From the NCBI RefSeq assembly GCF_014656355.1, contig NZ_BNCG01000011.1, forward strand, positions 62,001-126,000: DNA of 64,000 bases, read 5' to 3'. The first letter of the stretch is position 1. Each line of letters begins with the position of its first letter. This document shows positions 19,318 through 28,987 of the stretch, in pieces. The stretch is from Camelimonas fluminis (lineage in GTDB: Bacteria; Pseudomonadota; Alphaproteobacteria; Rhizobiales; Beijerinckiaceae). The position numbers and the translations under genes are program-made. A model generated the notes under the pieces. The model saw only the letters and a program-made list of their open reading frames with translations. It searched no databases and had not been told where the DNA came from.

Positions 19318-19926
19318 ATGACGCTACGCGTATCTGGCAAGAACATGGACATCGGCAGCGCGCTTCGCGGGCAGATTGAGGTCCGCGTCAACGCAGCGGT
19401 GGAAAAATACTTTGGCGGCAATGCCTCCGGACACGTGACCCTGACCCGCGATGGCGGCGGTTACCGTACGGATTGCGGCCTGCATCTGGATTCAGGAATC
19501 ACGCTGGAAGCCTCCGGCAACGCCCACGATCCCGTGGTCAGTTTCGACCAGGCGGCGGACAGGATGGAAAAGCGGCTGCGCCGCTATAACGCGCGCCTGA
19601 AATCGCGCCAGGCCGCCAACGACGCCTGGGCCAGCCCGGTGCTGAACGGCGGGGCCGGGCCCGATGACGGCGACTATGTGTCGGCGACCGTGTTCGCAGA
19701 GCCAGGCGATGAGGCGGACCACGAAGATTTTCACCCCGTTGTGGTCGCGGAAATGACCAGGACCCTGCCGTTGCTGCCGGTCAGTTCGGCGGTCTCCCAG
19801 CTCGACATCACGGGCGCCCCCATTCTTCTTTTCCGCCATGCTGGCACTTCCAGACTGAACATCGTATATCGGCGCAATGACGGGACGATCGGCTGGATCG
19901 ATCCTCCCGCGTCTGAAAGGGCGTGA
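19318..19926 (+). CDS. hpf: Ribosome hibernation promoting factor, long form
   Basis: 202 aa from the ATG at 19318, preceded by GGGAGG at 19308-19313; the open frame runs 35 codons further upstream without a site. The N-terminal S30AE/YfiA domain (MTLRVSGKNMDIGSALRGQIEVRVNAAVEKY in part, to about residue 105) binds in the mRNA/tRNA channel of the small subunit; a variable linker (about 105-145) leads to the C-terminal dimerisation domain with SAVSQLDITGAPILLFRHA. The two-domain layout is the long HPF that makes 100S ribosome dimers without RMF. It lies between rpoN and ptsN. Confidence 0.92.
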   Translation: MTLRVSGKNMDIGSALRGQIEVRVNAAVEKYFGGNASGHVTLTRDGGGYRTDCGLHLDSGITLEASGNAHDPVVSFDQAADRMEKRLRRYNARLKSRQAANDAWASPVLNGGAGPDDGDYVSATVFAEPGDEADHEDFHPVVVAEMTRTLPLLPVSSAVSQLDITGAPILLFRHAGTSRLNIVYRRNDGTIGWIDPPASERA

Positions 19927-20083
19927 ATGCCGGCGCGGCGCGGACCACCAGGTCAGCGCCGCGACTGATTCATTGCCCAGGAAGCAGGGTGGACGGAAGG
20001 GTCCGTCGCCCGGCGCTTCGCTTTTTGATGGATGTCGCCGGACGGCTGCGCCGCAGTTCGCCCGTCGCCGCATGCGAGACAAC

Positions 20084-20566
20084 ATGCCCCTGACAGATCT
20101 TCTGACACCCGAGGCTGTGATCCCGGCCCTCAAGTGCAACAGCAAGAAACAGGCGCTTCAGGAACTGGCGGCGCACGCAGCCACCCTGATTCCCGATCTG
20201 ACCGAACGGGAAATCTATGACACGCTCGTGCAGCGTGAACGCCTTGGCTCCACGGGCATTGGCGATGGCATCGCCATTCCCCATGGCAAACCCGAGAAAC
20301 TGAACCGCGTGGTCGGCCTGTTCGCGCGCGCCGAGCGCCCATTTGACTTCGACGCGCTCGACGGCCAGCCAGTCGACCTGATGTTTTTGCTGCTTGCTCC
20401 AGAGAACGCCGGCGCTGACCATCTGAAGGCGCTCGCCCGGGTCGCGCGCGTGCTGCGTGAGCCGGCCATGCTGGAGCGCATCCGCGCCACCCGCGATCCC
20501 GACGCGCTCTATGCCCTGCTGACCGAGGCCAACGCCGCGCAGCCCGCCAAAGCCGCCCTGGCCTGA
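20084..20566 (+). CDS. ptsN: PTS IIA-like nitrogen regulatory protein PtsN (EIIA-Ntr)
   Basis: 160 aa from the ATG at 20084 (MPLTDLLTPEAV is the usual rhizobial start); an ATG at 20072 would add four residues, and both sites are weak. EIIA-Ntr accepts phosphate from NPr and regulates potassium transport, nitrogen and carbon metabolism. The phosphorylation site is His67 in GIGDGIAIPHGKPEKL. Length (about 155 aa) is normal. The 157-bp gap to hpf contains a GC-rich inverted repeat (19934-19941 with 19956-19963), so separate expression from hpf is possible. ptsP and ptsO are not in the window. Confidence 0.93.
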   Translation: MPLTDLLTPEAVIPALKCNSKKQALQELAAHAATLIPDLTEREIYDTLVQRERLGSTGIGDGIAIPHGKPEKLNRVVGLFARAERPFDFDALDGQPVDLMFLLLAPENAGADHLKALARVARVLREPAMLERIRATRDPDALYALLTEANAAQPAKAALA

Positions 20567-20944
20567 CCAGGGCAGCGCCCGGCGCGGAGCCGGAGCGCCG
20601 TTTGCGCGCCCCAGACGGCGTGTCCGCGCCAGCAGTCTGGAAATATACTAATTCGCTTTATCAAACGCCGCGCAGCGCTTATGCATGCAGCAGAGGCCCT
20701 GGAGCCGGCTCAGCCCGGATGGAATTTGGCCCGGATGGAATTTGGCGTCGCCCTTGCCCATCCGGATGACAAAACCGTCTCTTGCATGATCCTTGCATGA
20801 GCTGAATCGCGCTCGGGGCCATTTGTTGGCAACCAGGCGTCACGTCCGGCAGCGACACGGTTTCGCACAAGAGACGGGCGCGCAAACAAAGGGATGGGCG
20901 TTGTCGCCGTCCGGCCCCGGACGCAGGCGCCCTGGCGTTGATTC
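20567..20944. other. 378-bp gap before the fumarase gene, with short tandem duplications
   Basis: No gene is seen. Two short duplications stand out: CCGGATGGAATTTGGC occurs twice head to tail (20715-20730 and 20731-20746), and CTTGCATGA occurs at 20781-20789 and 20792-20800. An AT-rich stretch (20642-20667) could be promoter DNA, but no clear hexamer pair is present. Confidence 0.45.
20715..20746 (+). repeat. 16-bp perfect tandem duplication
   Basis: Two adjacent identical copies of CCGGATGGAATTTGGC. A similar 15-bp tandem duplication occurs at 31569-31598, so replication slippage seems to have left traces at more than one intergenic place. Confidence 0.85.
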
Positions 20945-22576
20945 ATGTCTGATGCCTCCGGCCTCGCCGCCACCTCGACCCTGTTTCCCCTCGGCCCCGA
21001 TACGACGCCTTACCGCAAGGTCACGGACGCTGGCGTCAGCGTCGAGAAGATCGGCGACCGCGAGTTCCTGAACGTCGCGTCGGAAGCGATCAGCGCTCTG
21101 GCCGAAGCCGCTTTCATGGACATCAATCACCTGCTGCGCCCGGGCCACCTGCAGCAGCTCGCCAAAATCCTCCAGGATCCGGAGGCCACTGGCAATGACC
21201 GCTTTGTCGCCTATGACCTGCTGAAGAACGCCAATATCGCCGCCGGCGGCGTGTTGCCCATGTGCCAGGACACCGGCACCGCCATCGTCATGGGCAAGAA
21301 GGGCCGCATGGTCTGGACCGACGGTGAGGACGAGGAAGCCATCGGCAAGGGCATCAAGGACGCCTATCTGAAGCGCAATCTGCGGTATTCCCAGCTGGCG
21401 CCGCTGTCGATGTTCGAGGAGAAGAACACCGGCTCCAACCTGCCGGCGCAGATCGACATCTATGCGGAAGGCGAGGACGCCTACAAATTCCTGTTCGTCG
21501 CCAAAGGCGGCGGCTCGGCCAACAAGACCTTCCTGTTCCAGGGCACCCCGGCGCTGCTCACCCACGACCGCATGATCGCCTTCCTGAAGGAAAAGATCCT
21601 GACGCTCGGCACCGCCGCGTGCCCGCCCTACCACCTCGCCATCGTCATCGGCGGCATGAGCGCCGAGCAGAACCTGAAGACGGTCAAGCTCGCCTCCACC
21701 CGTTACCTTGACGACCTTCCCACCTCCGGCTCGGCGGACGGCCACGCCTTCCGCGACGTCGCCATGGAGGAGGAAATCCACAAGCTGACCCAGAGCCTCG
21801 GCGTCGGGGCCCAGTTCGGCGGCAAATATTTCTGCCACGACGTGCGTGTCATCCGCCTGCCGCGCCACGGCGCCTCGCTGCCGATCGGCCTCGGCGTCTC
21901 CTGCTCGGCCGACCGCCAGGCCAAGGGCAAGATCACCCGCGACGGCGTGTTCCTCGAGCAGCTTGAAACCAACCCCGCCCGCTTCATGCCGGAGGTGGAC
22001 GAGGCGACGCTGGGCGGCGACGTGGTCAAGATCGACCTCAACCAGCCGATGAGCGAGATTCTCGCCACCCTGAGCCGGTATCCGATCCGCACGCGCCTGT
22101 CGCTCAGCGGCCCGGTGATCGTCGCCCGCGATCTGGCCCACGCCAAGATCCGCGAACGCCTGGAGCGCGGTGATCCGATGCCGGAATATCTGCGCGATCA
22201 TCCGGTGTATTACGCTGGCCCGGCCAAGACGCCGGCCGGTTACGCCTCCGGTTCGTTCGGGCCGACCACCGCCGGCCGCATGGACGCCTATGTCGACCAG
22301 TTCCAGGCCGCTGGCGGCTCCATGGTGATGCTGGCCAAGGGCAACCGCTCCTCCCAGGTGCGTGAGGCCTGCCAGAAGCACGGCGGCTTCTACCTCGGCT
22401 CCATTGGCGGCCCCGCCGCCCGCCTCGCCCAGGACTGCATCCGCAAGGTCGAGGTCGTGGAATATCCCGAGTTGGGGATGGAAGCGATCTGGCGTATTGA
22501 GGTGGAGGATTTCCCGGCCTTCATCGTCATCGACGACAAGGGCAATGACTTCTTCCGTGAACTGAACCTGAGCTGA
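20945..22576 (+). CDS. fumA: Fumarate hydratase class I (iron-sulfur, single chain)
   Basis: 543 aa, the usual length of FumA/FumB-type class I fumarases, which interconvert fumarate and malate in the TCA cycle with a [4Fe-4S] cluster. The N-terminal alpha-like domain has [26 protein letters not shown] with one cluster Cys; further conserved Cys occur in [13 protein letters not shown] and in the C-terminal domain [17 protein letters not shown]. The C-terminal beta-like domain includes [28 protein letters not shown]. No ribosome binding site of note precedes the ATG. A small secreted-protein gene starts 3 nt after its stop, so co-transcription is likely. Confidence 0.95.
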   Translation: MSDASGLAATSTLFPLGPDTTPYRKVTDAGVSVEKIGDREFLNVASEAISALAEAAFMDINHLLRPGHLQQLAKILQDPEATGNDRFVAYDLLKNANIAAGGVLPMCQDTGTAIVMGKKGRMVWTDGEDEEAIGKGIKDAYLKRNLRYSQLAPLSMFEEKNTGSNLPAQIDIYAEGEDAYKFLFVAKGGGSANKTFLFQGTPALLTHDRMIAFLKEKILTLGTAACPPYHLAIVIGGMSAEQNLKTVKLASTRYLDDLPTSGSADGHAFRDVAMEEEIHKLTQSLGVGAQFGGKYFCHDVRVIRLPRHGASLPIGLGVSCSADRQAKGKITRDGVFLEQLETNPARFMPEVDEATLGGDVVKIDLNQPMSEILATLSRYPIRTRLSLSGPVIVARDLAHAKIRERLERGDPMPEYLRDHPVYYAGPAKTPAGYASGSFGPTTAGRMDAYVDQFQAAGGSMVMLAKGNRSSQVREACQKHGGFYLGSIGGPAARLAQDCIRKVEVVEYPELGMEAIWRIEVEDFPAFIVIDDKGNDFFRELNLS

Positions 22577-22579
22577 GGC

Positions 22580-22915
22580 ATGAACCGCGCATACCCCGCC
22601 CTGGCCATCGCCGTCGCATTCGTCTGCCTGTCTCACGCCGCGTCCGCCGCGCCCGTGAGCCAGACCTGCCAGCGCGACGCCCTGGTCATGCTGTCGGAAG
22701 TGCGCGAAGCCCGCGCTGAACTTGCCGAGGCGGCCACCGCCTCGGACAAGGAGCGCTGCGCCGCCTGGCGCAAACAGGCGGCGACGCTGCGCAAGGCCAG
22801 CGCTTTTTACAAGCGCTGCCAGACCGGAGCGGAGCGCGACCGCAACGTCGCAAACGCCAACGCTGGCGTCGCCCAGTACGACGGCGCTGCCAGAAGCCAG
22901 TGCGGCGACAAATAA
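22580..22915 (+). CDS. Small secreted protein with four cysteines, unknown function
   Basis: 111 aa. A signal peptide (MNRAYPALAIAVAFVCLSHA, cleaved after ASA around residue 25) leads to an 86-residue mature chain that is Ala/Arg/Glu-rich and probably helical. Four Cys in the mature part (QTCQ, ERCA, KRCQ, SQCG) could form two disulfides in the periplasm. The AGG in front of the ATG is shared with the fumarase stop region. A nested hairpin follows at 22922-22973. I do not recognise a family; its link to fumarase is only positional. Confidence 0.65.
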   Translation: MNRAYPALAIAVAFVCLSHAASAAPVSQTCQRDALVMLSEVREARAELAEAATASDKERCAAWRKQAATLRKASAFYKRCQTGAERDRNVANANAGVAQYDGAARSQCGDK

Positions 22916-22921
22916 AACCGC

Positions 22922-22973
22922 TCCGGCGCAGCTGCCTTCTGCATTCAACATGTGCATGCAAAAGTGCGCCGGA
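22922..22973 (+). terminator. Nested hairpin behind the fumarase operon
   Basis: TCCGGCGCA (22922-22930) pairs with TGCGCCGGA (22965-22973) over 9 bp, and TGCAT (22940-22944) with ATGCA (22956-22960) inside it. It begins 7 nt after the small-protein stop codon. No U-tract follows. Confidence 0.4.
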
Positions 22974-23169
22974 CCAGAAAGTCCAGGCGACAATCCGGTT
23001 TGACCGCGACGGACTTTCCCCAATCAACGCCGGCAACAGCCCGCTCCCACTTTCCGGCGACTTGCTTTACAAGCCCGGAAGCATTTTCCAGCGAAGCGGA
23101 CATTGCTTCGTGATGCGCCGGCGCCCGTATCGCCGGCATCGGTCCGTCGCCTGAAAGCAGGAAATCCCC

Positions 23170-24522
23170 GTGAGCGCTCATTCAACGCCGGTTCCCTCCG
23201 CCTCCCGTCCGTCCGGCCCGCTGCGCGGCGCCGTGCGTGTGCCTGGCGACAAGTCCATGTCGCACCGGGCGCTGATCTTCGGCCTGCTGAGCGTGGGCGA
23301 AACCCGCGTTACCGGCCTGCTGGAAGGCGACGACGTGCTGGCGACCGCCGCTGTGGCCCGCGCCCTCGGCGCGGACGTCGTCCGCACTGGCCAGGGCGCC
23401 TGGACGGTGCGCGGCGTCGGCGTCGGCGGCCTGGTTTCCCCAACCGAAACCCTGGATTTCGGCAACGCTGGCACGGGCTCGCGCCTGATGATGGGCGTGG
23501 TCGCCGGCCATCCGGTCACCGCCACCTTCGACGGCGACGCCTCCTTGCGCAAACGGCCGATGCGCCGGATCATCGATCCGCTGCTGAAGATGGGCGCCCG
23601 CGTCGTCTCCGAAGCTGAGGGAGGACGCTGCCCGCTGACGCTGGAAGGCGCCCGCGAGACAGTGCCGGTGGTCTATGAAACGCCGGTGGCCTCGGCCCAG
23701 ATCAAGTCGGCGGTGCTGCTCGCCGGCCTCAATGCGCCAGGCAAGACCACGGTGATCGAGCGCGAAGCCTCGCGCGACCACACCGAACGCATGCTGCGCC
23801 ACTTCGGCGCCACGGTCGAGGTGGAGCCTTACGGCGAACACGGTCGCAAGATCACCCTGACCGGCCAGCCGGAACTCACCGGCTCAGACATCGCCATTCC
23901 GGCCGACCCGTCTTCTGCCGCCTTCCCGCTGGTGGCGGCGCTGATTGTTCCCGGCTCGGAGATCACGCTGGAAGGCGTGATGATGAACCCGCTGCGCACC
24001 GGCCTGTTCACCACCCTGCGCGATATGGGCGCCGATATTGACGTGGTCAGCCAGACGAGCGAGGGCGGCGAAGACGTCGCCACCCTGCGCGTGCGCGCCG
24101 GCGCCCTGAAGGGCGTCGACGTGCCGGCGGAGCGGGCGCCGTCGATGATCGACGAGTATCCGGTGCTCGCCGTGGCGGCGGCCTTCGCTGAGGGCGAAAC
24201 CCGCATGCGCGGCCTCTCCGAATTGCGCGTCAAGGAATCCGACCGTCTCGCCGCCATCGCCGACGGCCTGACGGCGGCGGGCGTCGCCAACCGCATCGAG
24301 GGCGACGATCTGATCGTCACTGGGGGAGCCGGCCGGGTGCGCGGCGGCGGCGTGGCCGCCACCCACCTCGACCATCGCATCGCCATGTCGTTCCTCGTGC
24401 TGGGCCTCGCCGCGCGCGAAGGCATGAACATCGACGACGCGGCCATGATCGCCACCAGCTTCCCCGCGTTCACGCCGCTGATGCGGTCGCTCGGCGCCGA
24501 CATCGCCATGGACGGGGGCTGA
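23170..24522 (+). CDS. aroA: 3-phosphoshikimate 1-carboxyvinyltransferase (EPSP synthase), class II
   Basis: 450 aa from a GTG start with AGGAAA upstream. It joins PEP to shikimate-3-phosphate in aromatic amino acid synthesis. It closely follows the class II (CP4-like) form: [11 protein letters not shown] (residues 25-33), [27 protein letters not shown] and [16 protein letters not shown]. At the position where CP4 has Ala100 (GNAAT) this protein has Gly101 (GNAGT), the residue found in glyphosate-sensitive enzymes, and the class II N-X-T-R motif reads NPLR. cmk starts one base after the stop, so the two are co-transcribed. Confidence 0.96.
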   Translation: MSAHSTPVPSASRPSGPLRGAVRVPGDKSMSHRALIFGLLSVGETRVTGLLEGDDVLATAAVARALGADVVRTGQGAWTVRGVGVGGLVSPTETLDFGNAGTGSRLMMGVVAGHPVTATFDGDASLRKRPMRRIIDPLLKMGARVVSEAEGGRCPLTLEGARETVPVVYETPVASAQIKSAVLLAGLNAPGKTTVIEREASRDHTERMLRHFGATVEVEPYGEHGRKITLTGQPELTGSDIAIPADPSSAAFPLVAALIVPGSEITLEGVMMNPLRTGLFTTLRDMGADIDVVSQTSEGGEDVATLRVRAGALKGVDVPAERAPSMIDEYPVLAVAAAFAEGETRMRGLSELRVKESDRLAAIADGLTAAGVANRIEGDDLIVTGGAGRVRGGGVAATHLDHRIAMSFLVLGLAAREGMNIDDAAMIATSFPAFTPLMRSLGADIAMDGG

Positions 24523-24523
24523 A

Positions 24524-25198
24524 ATGGGCGCGCCAACCAGCCGCGTCATCGCCCCGGCGGTTGCCCCGGTGATCGCCATTGACGGCCCGGCCGCATCCGG
24601 CAAGGGCACGCTGGCGCGCCGCCTCGCCGCCCATTACGGCCTGCCGTGGATGGACACCGGCCTGCTGTATCGCGCCGTGGCCATGGGCGTGCTCACCCGG
24701 GGGGCGGCGCTTGATGACGAGCCCGTGGCGGTGGCCGTCGCCCGCGCCTTGCCGGCGGATTTCGCCGATGATCCGGCGCTGCGCACCGGCGAGGCCGGCG
24801 CCGCCGCCTCGCGGGTCGCCGCCTTGCCCGGCGTGCGCGCTGCCCTGCTGGACGTGCAGCGCGCTTTCGCCGCCGCTCCTGGCGGCGCGGTGCTGGACGG
24901 ACGCGATATCGGCACGGTGATCTGTCCGGAGGCTCCCGCCAAGCTGTTCGTCACCGCCTCGGCCGAAGCGCGAGCGGACCGGCGCTATCGTGAACTGGCG
25001 GCGCGTGATCCAGCCGCATCCTACGACCAGATCCTGGCCGATATCCGCAAACGCGACGCCGACGACGCCGCCCGCGCCGTGGCGCCGCTGGTTCCAGCCG
25101 AGGATGCGATCCTGCTCGACACCACGCACCTTGGCGTGGAGGAAGCCTTCGCGGCCGCACGCGCCATTGTCGAACAGCGGCTTGGCCGGGCGGCATAG
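24524..25198 (+). CDS. cmk: Cytidylate kinase
   Basis: 224 aa. Phosphorylates CMP and dCMP with ATP. The P-loop is DGPAASGKGT (residues 20-29), followed by the CMP-binding segment MDTGLLYRAVA, then LDGRDIGTVICPEAPAKLFVTASAEARADRRYRE, and the lid region QILADIRKRDADDAARAVAPL with the conserved Arg and Asp. The gene is coupled to aroA. In most Hyphomicrobiales rpsA (ribosomal protein S1) follows cmk; here it does not, and a 518-bp hairpin-rich gap comes instead. Confidence 0.95.
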   Translation: MGAPTSRVIAPAVAPVIAIDGPAASGKGTLARRLAAHYGLPWMDTGLLYRAVAMGVLTRGAALDDEPVAVAVARALPADFADDPALRTGEAGAAASRVAALPGVRAALLDVQRAFAAAPGGAVLDGRDIGTVICPEAPAKLFVTASAEARADRRYRELAARDPAASYDQILADIRKRDADDAARAVAPLVPAEDAILLDTTHLGVEEAFAAARAIVEQRLGRAA

Positions 25199-25229
25199 GG
25201 CGTCAATCTGGCGTCGATCGGGAGCGTTC

Positions 25230-25253
25230 CCGGTGAACAACCCGGTTCACCGG
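25230..25253 (+). terminator. Hairpin terminator candidate behind cmk
   Basis: CCGGTGAAC (25230-25238) and GTTCACCGG (25245-25253) form a perfect 9-bp stem with a 6-nt loop, 31 nt after the cmk stop. No U-tract. Confidence 0.45.
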
Positions 25254-25391
25254 CGGCGCCGCGACCTCTGGCCTGATACATTTCCGTCGCCAAATCCGGG
25301 ACAATTTTTGAAGGCGCTCCAGAGAGCTGACGCATGTCGGGCAAGAAATACCCCTGGCGCAAGGGCGCGCCGCATGGCTGATCGGCCTGGC

Positions 25392-25412
25392 GCAGGTCCT
25401 AATAGGACCTGC
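25392..25412. promoter_or_regulatory. 21-nt perfect palindrome (hairpin or operator)
   Basis: GCAGGTCCT (25392-25400) and AGGACCTGC (25404-25412) flank AAT. The perfect symmetry would suit a dimeric repressor or a very short-loop hairpin. It is about 300 bp before the DUF2939 gene; the role is unknown. Confidence 0.45.
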
Positions 25413-25716
25413 TTTGCGTCGCCGGGGCATCCGCACCCGGTGAACAGGCTGCCGGGTGTTGGCGTGAGATGCGGGCGGGTGTTCCCGCGATGTGGTTCAG
25501 ATCTGCCCCCTTGGCGCCCAGCCCTCGCCAGGTCGTCCCTTTTCCGCAACGGGTTGACCCCTCGTCCCACCCTGGTTCACCCTACGTCATGTAATCCCGT
25601 CAACATTTCCATCCGCCGGCTGACAAAGCGTTTCGCCTGTCTGCCATGACGGTTAAATATGGTCCTGTGAACGATTCGCCTGGGCCCTTCCCATAACCAG
25701 ACTGGAGTCTGCGCCG

Positions 25717-26352
25717 ATGCCAGCGCTATTGCGCTCGTACCTCTTCTGGATTGCAGTCGCTGTCATCCTCGTTCTGGCTTACATGGCGACGCCATTCATC
25801 GCGGCTGCCCATCTTGCCGAAGCCGTGCGCAATCGCGATGCGCCCGCCATTCTGGCCCGGGTCGACAAGGGCGCCCTTGGCCGCTCCCTGACGCGCCAGG
25901 TGCTACGCGCCTATCTGACGATTCACGGCAAGGAACAGGCGGCGAGCCCGTTCGCCCAGCAGATCGCCGCCGGCCTCGCCGCCAACGCGCTGTACCCGGT
26001 GCTGCACCAGATGACGACCCCGGACGCCCTGTCCGAATTGCTGGAGCGCGGTTGGCCCGAAGAGGGCGGCAAGCCGAAGCCTGTGGCGCGTCTTGGCATT
26101 GACGGCATTGGCGGCGCCCTCAGCAAGATCAACGACGCCTCATTCACAGGCCTCACCCACTTCCGCATGAATGTGGACGTCGACGGCGACCCCAAACGCC
26201 GCCTGGGCTGGCGCTTCCGCATCAGCGGCTTCCACTGGAAGCTTTACGCCATCGATCTGTCGCCGGAGATCCTTCACGATATCGTCGCCAGGCTCCCTGT
26301 CGCCGAACGCATGAAAATCGAGGACAAGAGCGGCGAGCGGCGCGTCTTCTGA
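25717..26352 (+). CDS. DUF2939 family membrane-anchored protein
   Basis: 211 aa. One N-terminal transmembrane helix (residues 8-30) is followed by a periplasmic or cytoplasmic domain typical of DUF2939: AAHLAEAVRNRDAPAILARVDKGALGRSLTRQVLRAYL, then a Ser/Thr-rich beta region with GLTHFRMNVDVDG and GWRFRISGFHWKLYAIDLS. The function of the family is not known. GGAG lies about 12 nt before the ATG. It converges on hrpB with a 67-bp gap. Confidence 0.8.
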   Translation: MPALLRSYLFWIAVAVILVLAYMATPFIAAAHLAEAVRNRDAPAILARVDKGALGRSLTRQVLRAYLTIHGKEQAASPFAQQIAAGLAANALYPVLHQMTTPDALSELLERGWPEEGGKPKPVARLGIDGIGGALSKINDASFTGLTHFRMNVDVDGDPKRRLGWRFRISGFHWKLYAIDLSPEILHDIVARLPVAERMKIEDKSGERRVF

Positions 26353-26419
26353 CGCGCGACGGCTCATTCCCCAAACCTCACGCCTCCAGCCTCAGCCCCT
26401 TGCCCGTTTGCCCCTTGCC

Positions 26420-28987
26420 TCATGCGCCCGGCGGACGGCCGGCGCGCCGGGTTGGGGGGGCGGTCGCGGGATCTTCCGGCCAGAAGTGTTTGGGATAGCG
26501 CCCGCGCATGTCGGCGCGCACGTCGGCCCATGAGCCGCGCCAGAAGCCTGGCAGGTCACGGGTGATCTGGATCGGCCGTTGCGCCGGCGACAGCAGATGC
26601 AGCGCCAGCGGCGCGCCCGCCAGGGTCGGGTGCGTTCCAAGGCCAAACAGTTCCTGCACCTTCACCGCCAGCGTCGGGCCATTTTCGTCGCTGTAGTCGA
26701 TCGGAACGCTGGTCCCCGCCGGCGTCCCGAAATGCGTCGGCGCGCCACTGTCCAGTTCGCGCTGCAAATCCCATGGCAACAACGCGCGCAGGGCGTTGCT
26801 CACGTCATCGGCGTCAAGTTCCCCAAGGCTGCTGCGCCCGGCGAGAAACGGCTCCAGCCAGGCCCCGTCCAGCAGGGCGGCGTCCGCCAGATCCGGCCAG
26901 CGCTCATCGCTGTCGCCAGCGGCGCGGCGCATGAACAACACCCGGTCGCGCCACTGCCGCAACGCCTTCGACCATGGCAGGGCGTCGAGCCCCACTGTCG
27001 CCAGCCCCCGCGCCAGCACGCCGGCGCAATCATCCGCCGGCCCCGGCGCGGCGGTGGTTTCCGCCAGCACCAGGGCGCCGAGCCGGCGTTGCACCCGCAC
27101 CCGCACCGACGCGGTCTCGCGGTCAAACGTCACCAGACGCCGCTCTTCGATGCGGCCGCCGCCCAGCCGCAACACCTCGTCCGGCTCCAGCGCCGCCGCC
27201 AGCATAACGCGGGCGGACGCCGCCGCGCCCATGGCGTCGGCGACGCACAGCCAGCCGGCGCGGGCCAGGGCGCCGCCGCCCTCCAGTCGCACGCCGCGGC
27301 CGTTCACCATGTGGAATTGCCCGTCCCGCCCCCGCGACCGGGCAATGCGGTCAGGCCAGGCCAGCGCCAGCAGTACGCCGGCGGAGGGCTCCGTTCCCTC
27401 GGGCAGATTGAGCAATGCCTCCAGAGCTGCGCGGGCGGCCGGATCGCGCAGAGCCCGCTCAGCCAGCTTCACCCAGCCATCAGCCATGCGACGCAACGCC
27501 TGGGCGCGCGGCGCGCGATCGCGGCCGAAACGCTCCAGCCGCTCAGCCAGATCGATGCTGTCGCCGCCGGCGCCGCGTTCCCCGATCAGCGCGGCGATAA
27601 CGGCGGCCATGCGGCCATGGCCTGTCGCCGTCGCCGCCAGCACCATGCGCGCGAGCCGTGGCGACAGCGGCAGTTCAGCCAGCGCCCTGCCCAACGGCGT
27701 GGCGCGGCCATCAGCGTCGAGCGCGCTCATGTCCCTGAGGAACGCCGACGCCTCGTTCAGCGCCGGGCGCGGCGGCGGATCGGAGAACGCCAGGGCCGCC
27801 GGATCGGCGACGCCCCACATGGCGCAGTCGAGCAGCAGGGGCGCCAGATCGGCGTTGAGAATCTCTGGTTTGGCGAACGGCTCCAGCGCCGCGTCCGCCG
27901 CCTCGGCCCACAGGCGGTAGCATACGCCTGGCGCCGTGCGGCCGGCGCGGCCGCGGCGCTGGTCAGCCTCGGCCCGGGAAGCGCGCACGGTTTCCAGCCG
28001 GGTCATGCCCACCGCCGGCTCGTAACGCGGAACCCGCGACAGGCCGCTGTCGATGACGACGCGCACCCCCTCAATGGTGATCGAGGTTTCGGCGACGGAC
28101 GTGGCCAGCACCACCTTGCGGCGACCTTCCGGCGCCGGCGCCACGGCCCTGTCCTGCGCCGCTGGCGGCAACGCGCCATAGAGCGGCGCGACGTCAACCA
28201 GTTCTCCGTCGGCATCCCTGGCCAGTCGCTCCGTCAGCAGCCGCTGGGCGCGCATGATCTCCCCTTGCCCCGGCAGGAACGCCAGGATGGAGCCGGGATG
28301 GGCGCGCAACGCCCGCATCACCGCGTCAGCCATATCCTGCTCCAGCGGCGCGTCGCCGCGCCGGCCGAGCCAGTGTGTCTCCACCGGATAGCTTCGGCCC
28401 GGGCTCTCCAGCACCGGCGCCGGCGCGCCGGCGCCGCCGAGCAGACGCGCGGCCTTGCCGCCGTCGAGCGTCGCCGACATGACCACCAGACGCAGATCGT
28501 CGCGCAAGCCCCCCTGCACGTCGAGCGCCAGCGCCAGGCCGAAATCCGCATCGAGCGAACGCTCGTGAAACTCGTCGAACAGCACGCAGCCGACGCCGGC
28601 CAGTTCCGGGTCGTCCAGCACCATGCGCGCGAACACGCCCTCGGTGACCACTTCGATGCGGGTGCGCGGCCCGACGCGCGATTCCAGCCGCACCCGCAAA
28701 CCAACGGTCTCGCCCACCTGTTCGCCCAGGGTGGCGGCCATGCGCGCCGCGGCGGCGCGGGCCGCAAGGCGGCGCGGCTCCAGCACGATGAGCTTGCGGC
28801 CCCGCAGCCACGGCGCGTCGTACAGCGCCAGCGGCAGCCGCGTGGTCTTGCCGGCGCCGGGCGGCGCGATCACCACGGCGGACGGGCCAGCGGCCAGCGC
28901 ATTCCGCAGCGGCGCGACGATCCCTTCAACGGGCAGGACGGTGGACACAGGCGACAAGTTCAGCATCCTGAATGGGTTAGCGGCCAC
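26420..28987 (-). CDS. hrpB: ATP-dependent RNA helicase HrpB
   Basis: 855 aa, a DEAH/RHA-type helicase of normal HrpB length. Walker A is APPGAGKTT (residues 41-49), motif II is DEFH (138-141), motif III is MSATLDG, and motif VI is QRRGRAGRTAPGVCYRLW. After the helicase core come the HA2 domain and the HrpB C-terminal domain ending in LHLLSPAQRPIQITRDLPGFWRGSWADVRADMRGRYPKHFWPEDP, a signature of HrpB. An internal ATG at 28966 is an alternative start. Its precise role in bacteria is unclear. Longer antisense frames across it are shadows. Confidence 0.95.
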   Translation of the reverse strand: MAANPFRMLNLSPVSTVLPVEGIVAPLRNALAAGPSAVVIAPPGAGKTTRLPLALYDAPWLRGRKLIVLEPRRLAARAAAARMAATLGEQVGETVGLRVRLESRVGPRTRIEVVTEGVFARMVLDDPELAGVGCVLFDEFHERSLDADFGLALALDVQGGLRDDLRLVVMSATLDGGKAARLLGGAGAPAPVLESPGRSYPVETHWLGRRGDAPLEQDMADAVMRALRAHPGSILAFLPGQGEIMRAQRLLTERLARDADGELVDVAPLYGALPPAAQDRAVAPAPEGRRKVVLATSVAETSITIEGVRVVIDSGLSRVPRYEPAVGMTRLETVRASRAEADQRRGRAGRTAPGVCYRLWAEAADAALEPFAKPEILNADLAPLLLDCAMWGVADPAALAFSDPPPRPALNEASAFLRDMSALDADGRATPLGRALAELPLSPRLARMVLAATATGHGRMAAVIAALIGERGAGGDSIDLAERLERFGRDRAPRAQALRRMADGWVKLAERALRDPAARAALEALLNLPEGTEPSAGVLLALAWPDRIARSRGRDGQFHMVNGRGVRLEGGGALARAGWLCVADAMGAAASARVMLAAALEPDEVLRLGGGRIEERRLVTFDRETASVRVRVQRRLGALVLAETTAAPGPADDCAGVLARGLATVGLDALPWSKALRQWRDRVLFMRRAAGDSDERWPDLADAALLDGAWLEPFLAGRSSLGELDADDVSNALRALLPWDLQRELDSGAPTHFGTPAGTSVPIDYSDENGPTLAVKVQELFGLGTHPTLAGAPLALHLLSPAQRPIQITRDLPGFWRGSWADVRADMRGRYPKHFWPEDPATAPPTRRAGRPPGA

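Larger units (their letters stand above)
25199..25716. other. 518-bp gap behind cmk, rich in hairpins
   Basis: No credible coding region. Four inverted repeats lie in it: 25230-25253 (9 bp stem, see separate entry), 25392-25412 (9 bp stem, 3-nt loop), 25434-25458 (CACCCGG/CCGGGTG, 11-nt loop) and 25471-25488 (GCGGG/CCCGC). Such a series could be a small RNA, a long leader or remnants of repeats. rpsA, expected here by synteny, is absent. Confidence 0.5.

Noticed and set aside
20840-23023. 727-codon open frame on the - strand
   Set aside because: Antisense to the fumarase and small secreted-protein genes; no motif, no ribosome binding site.
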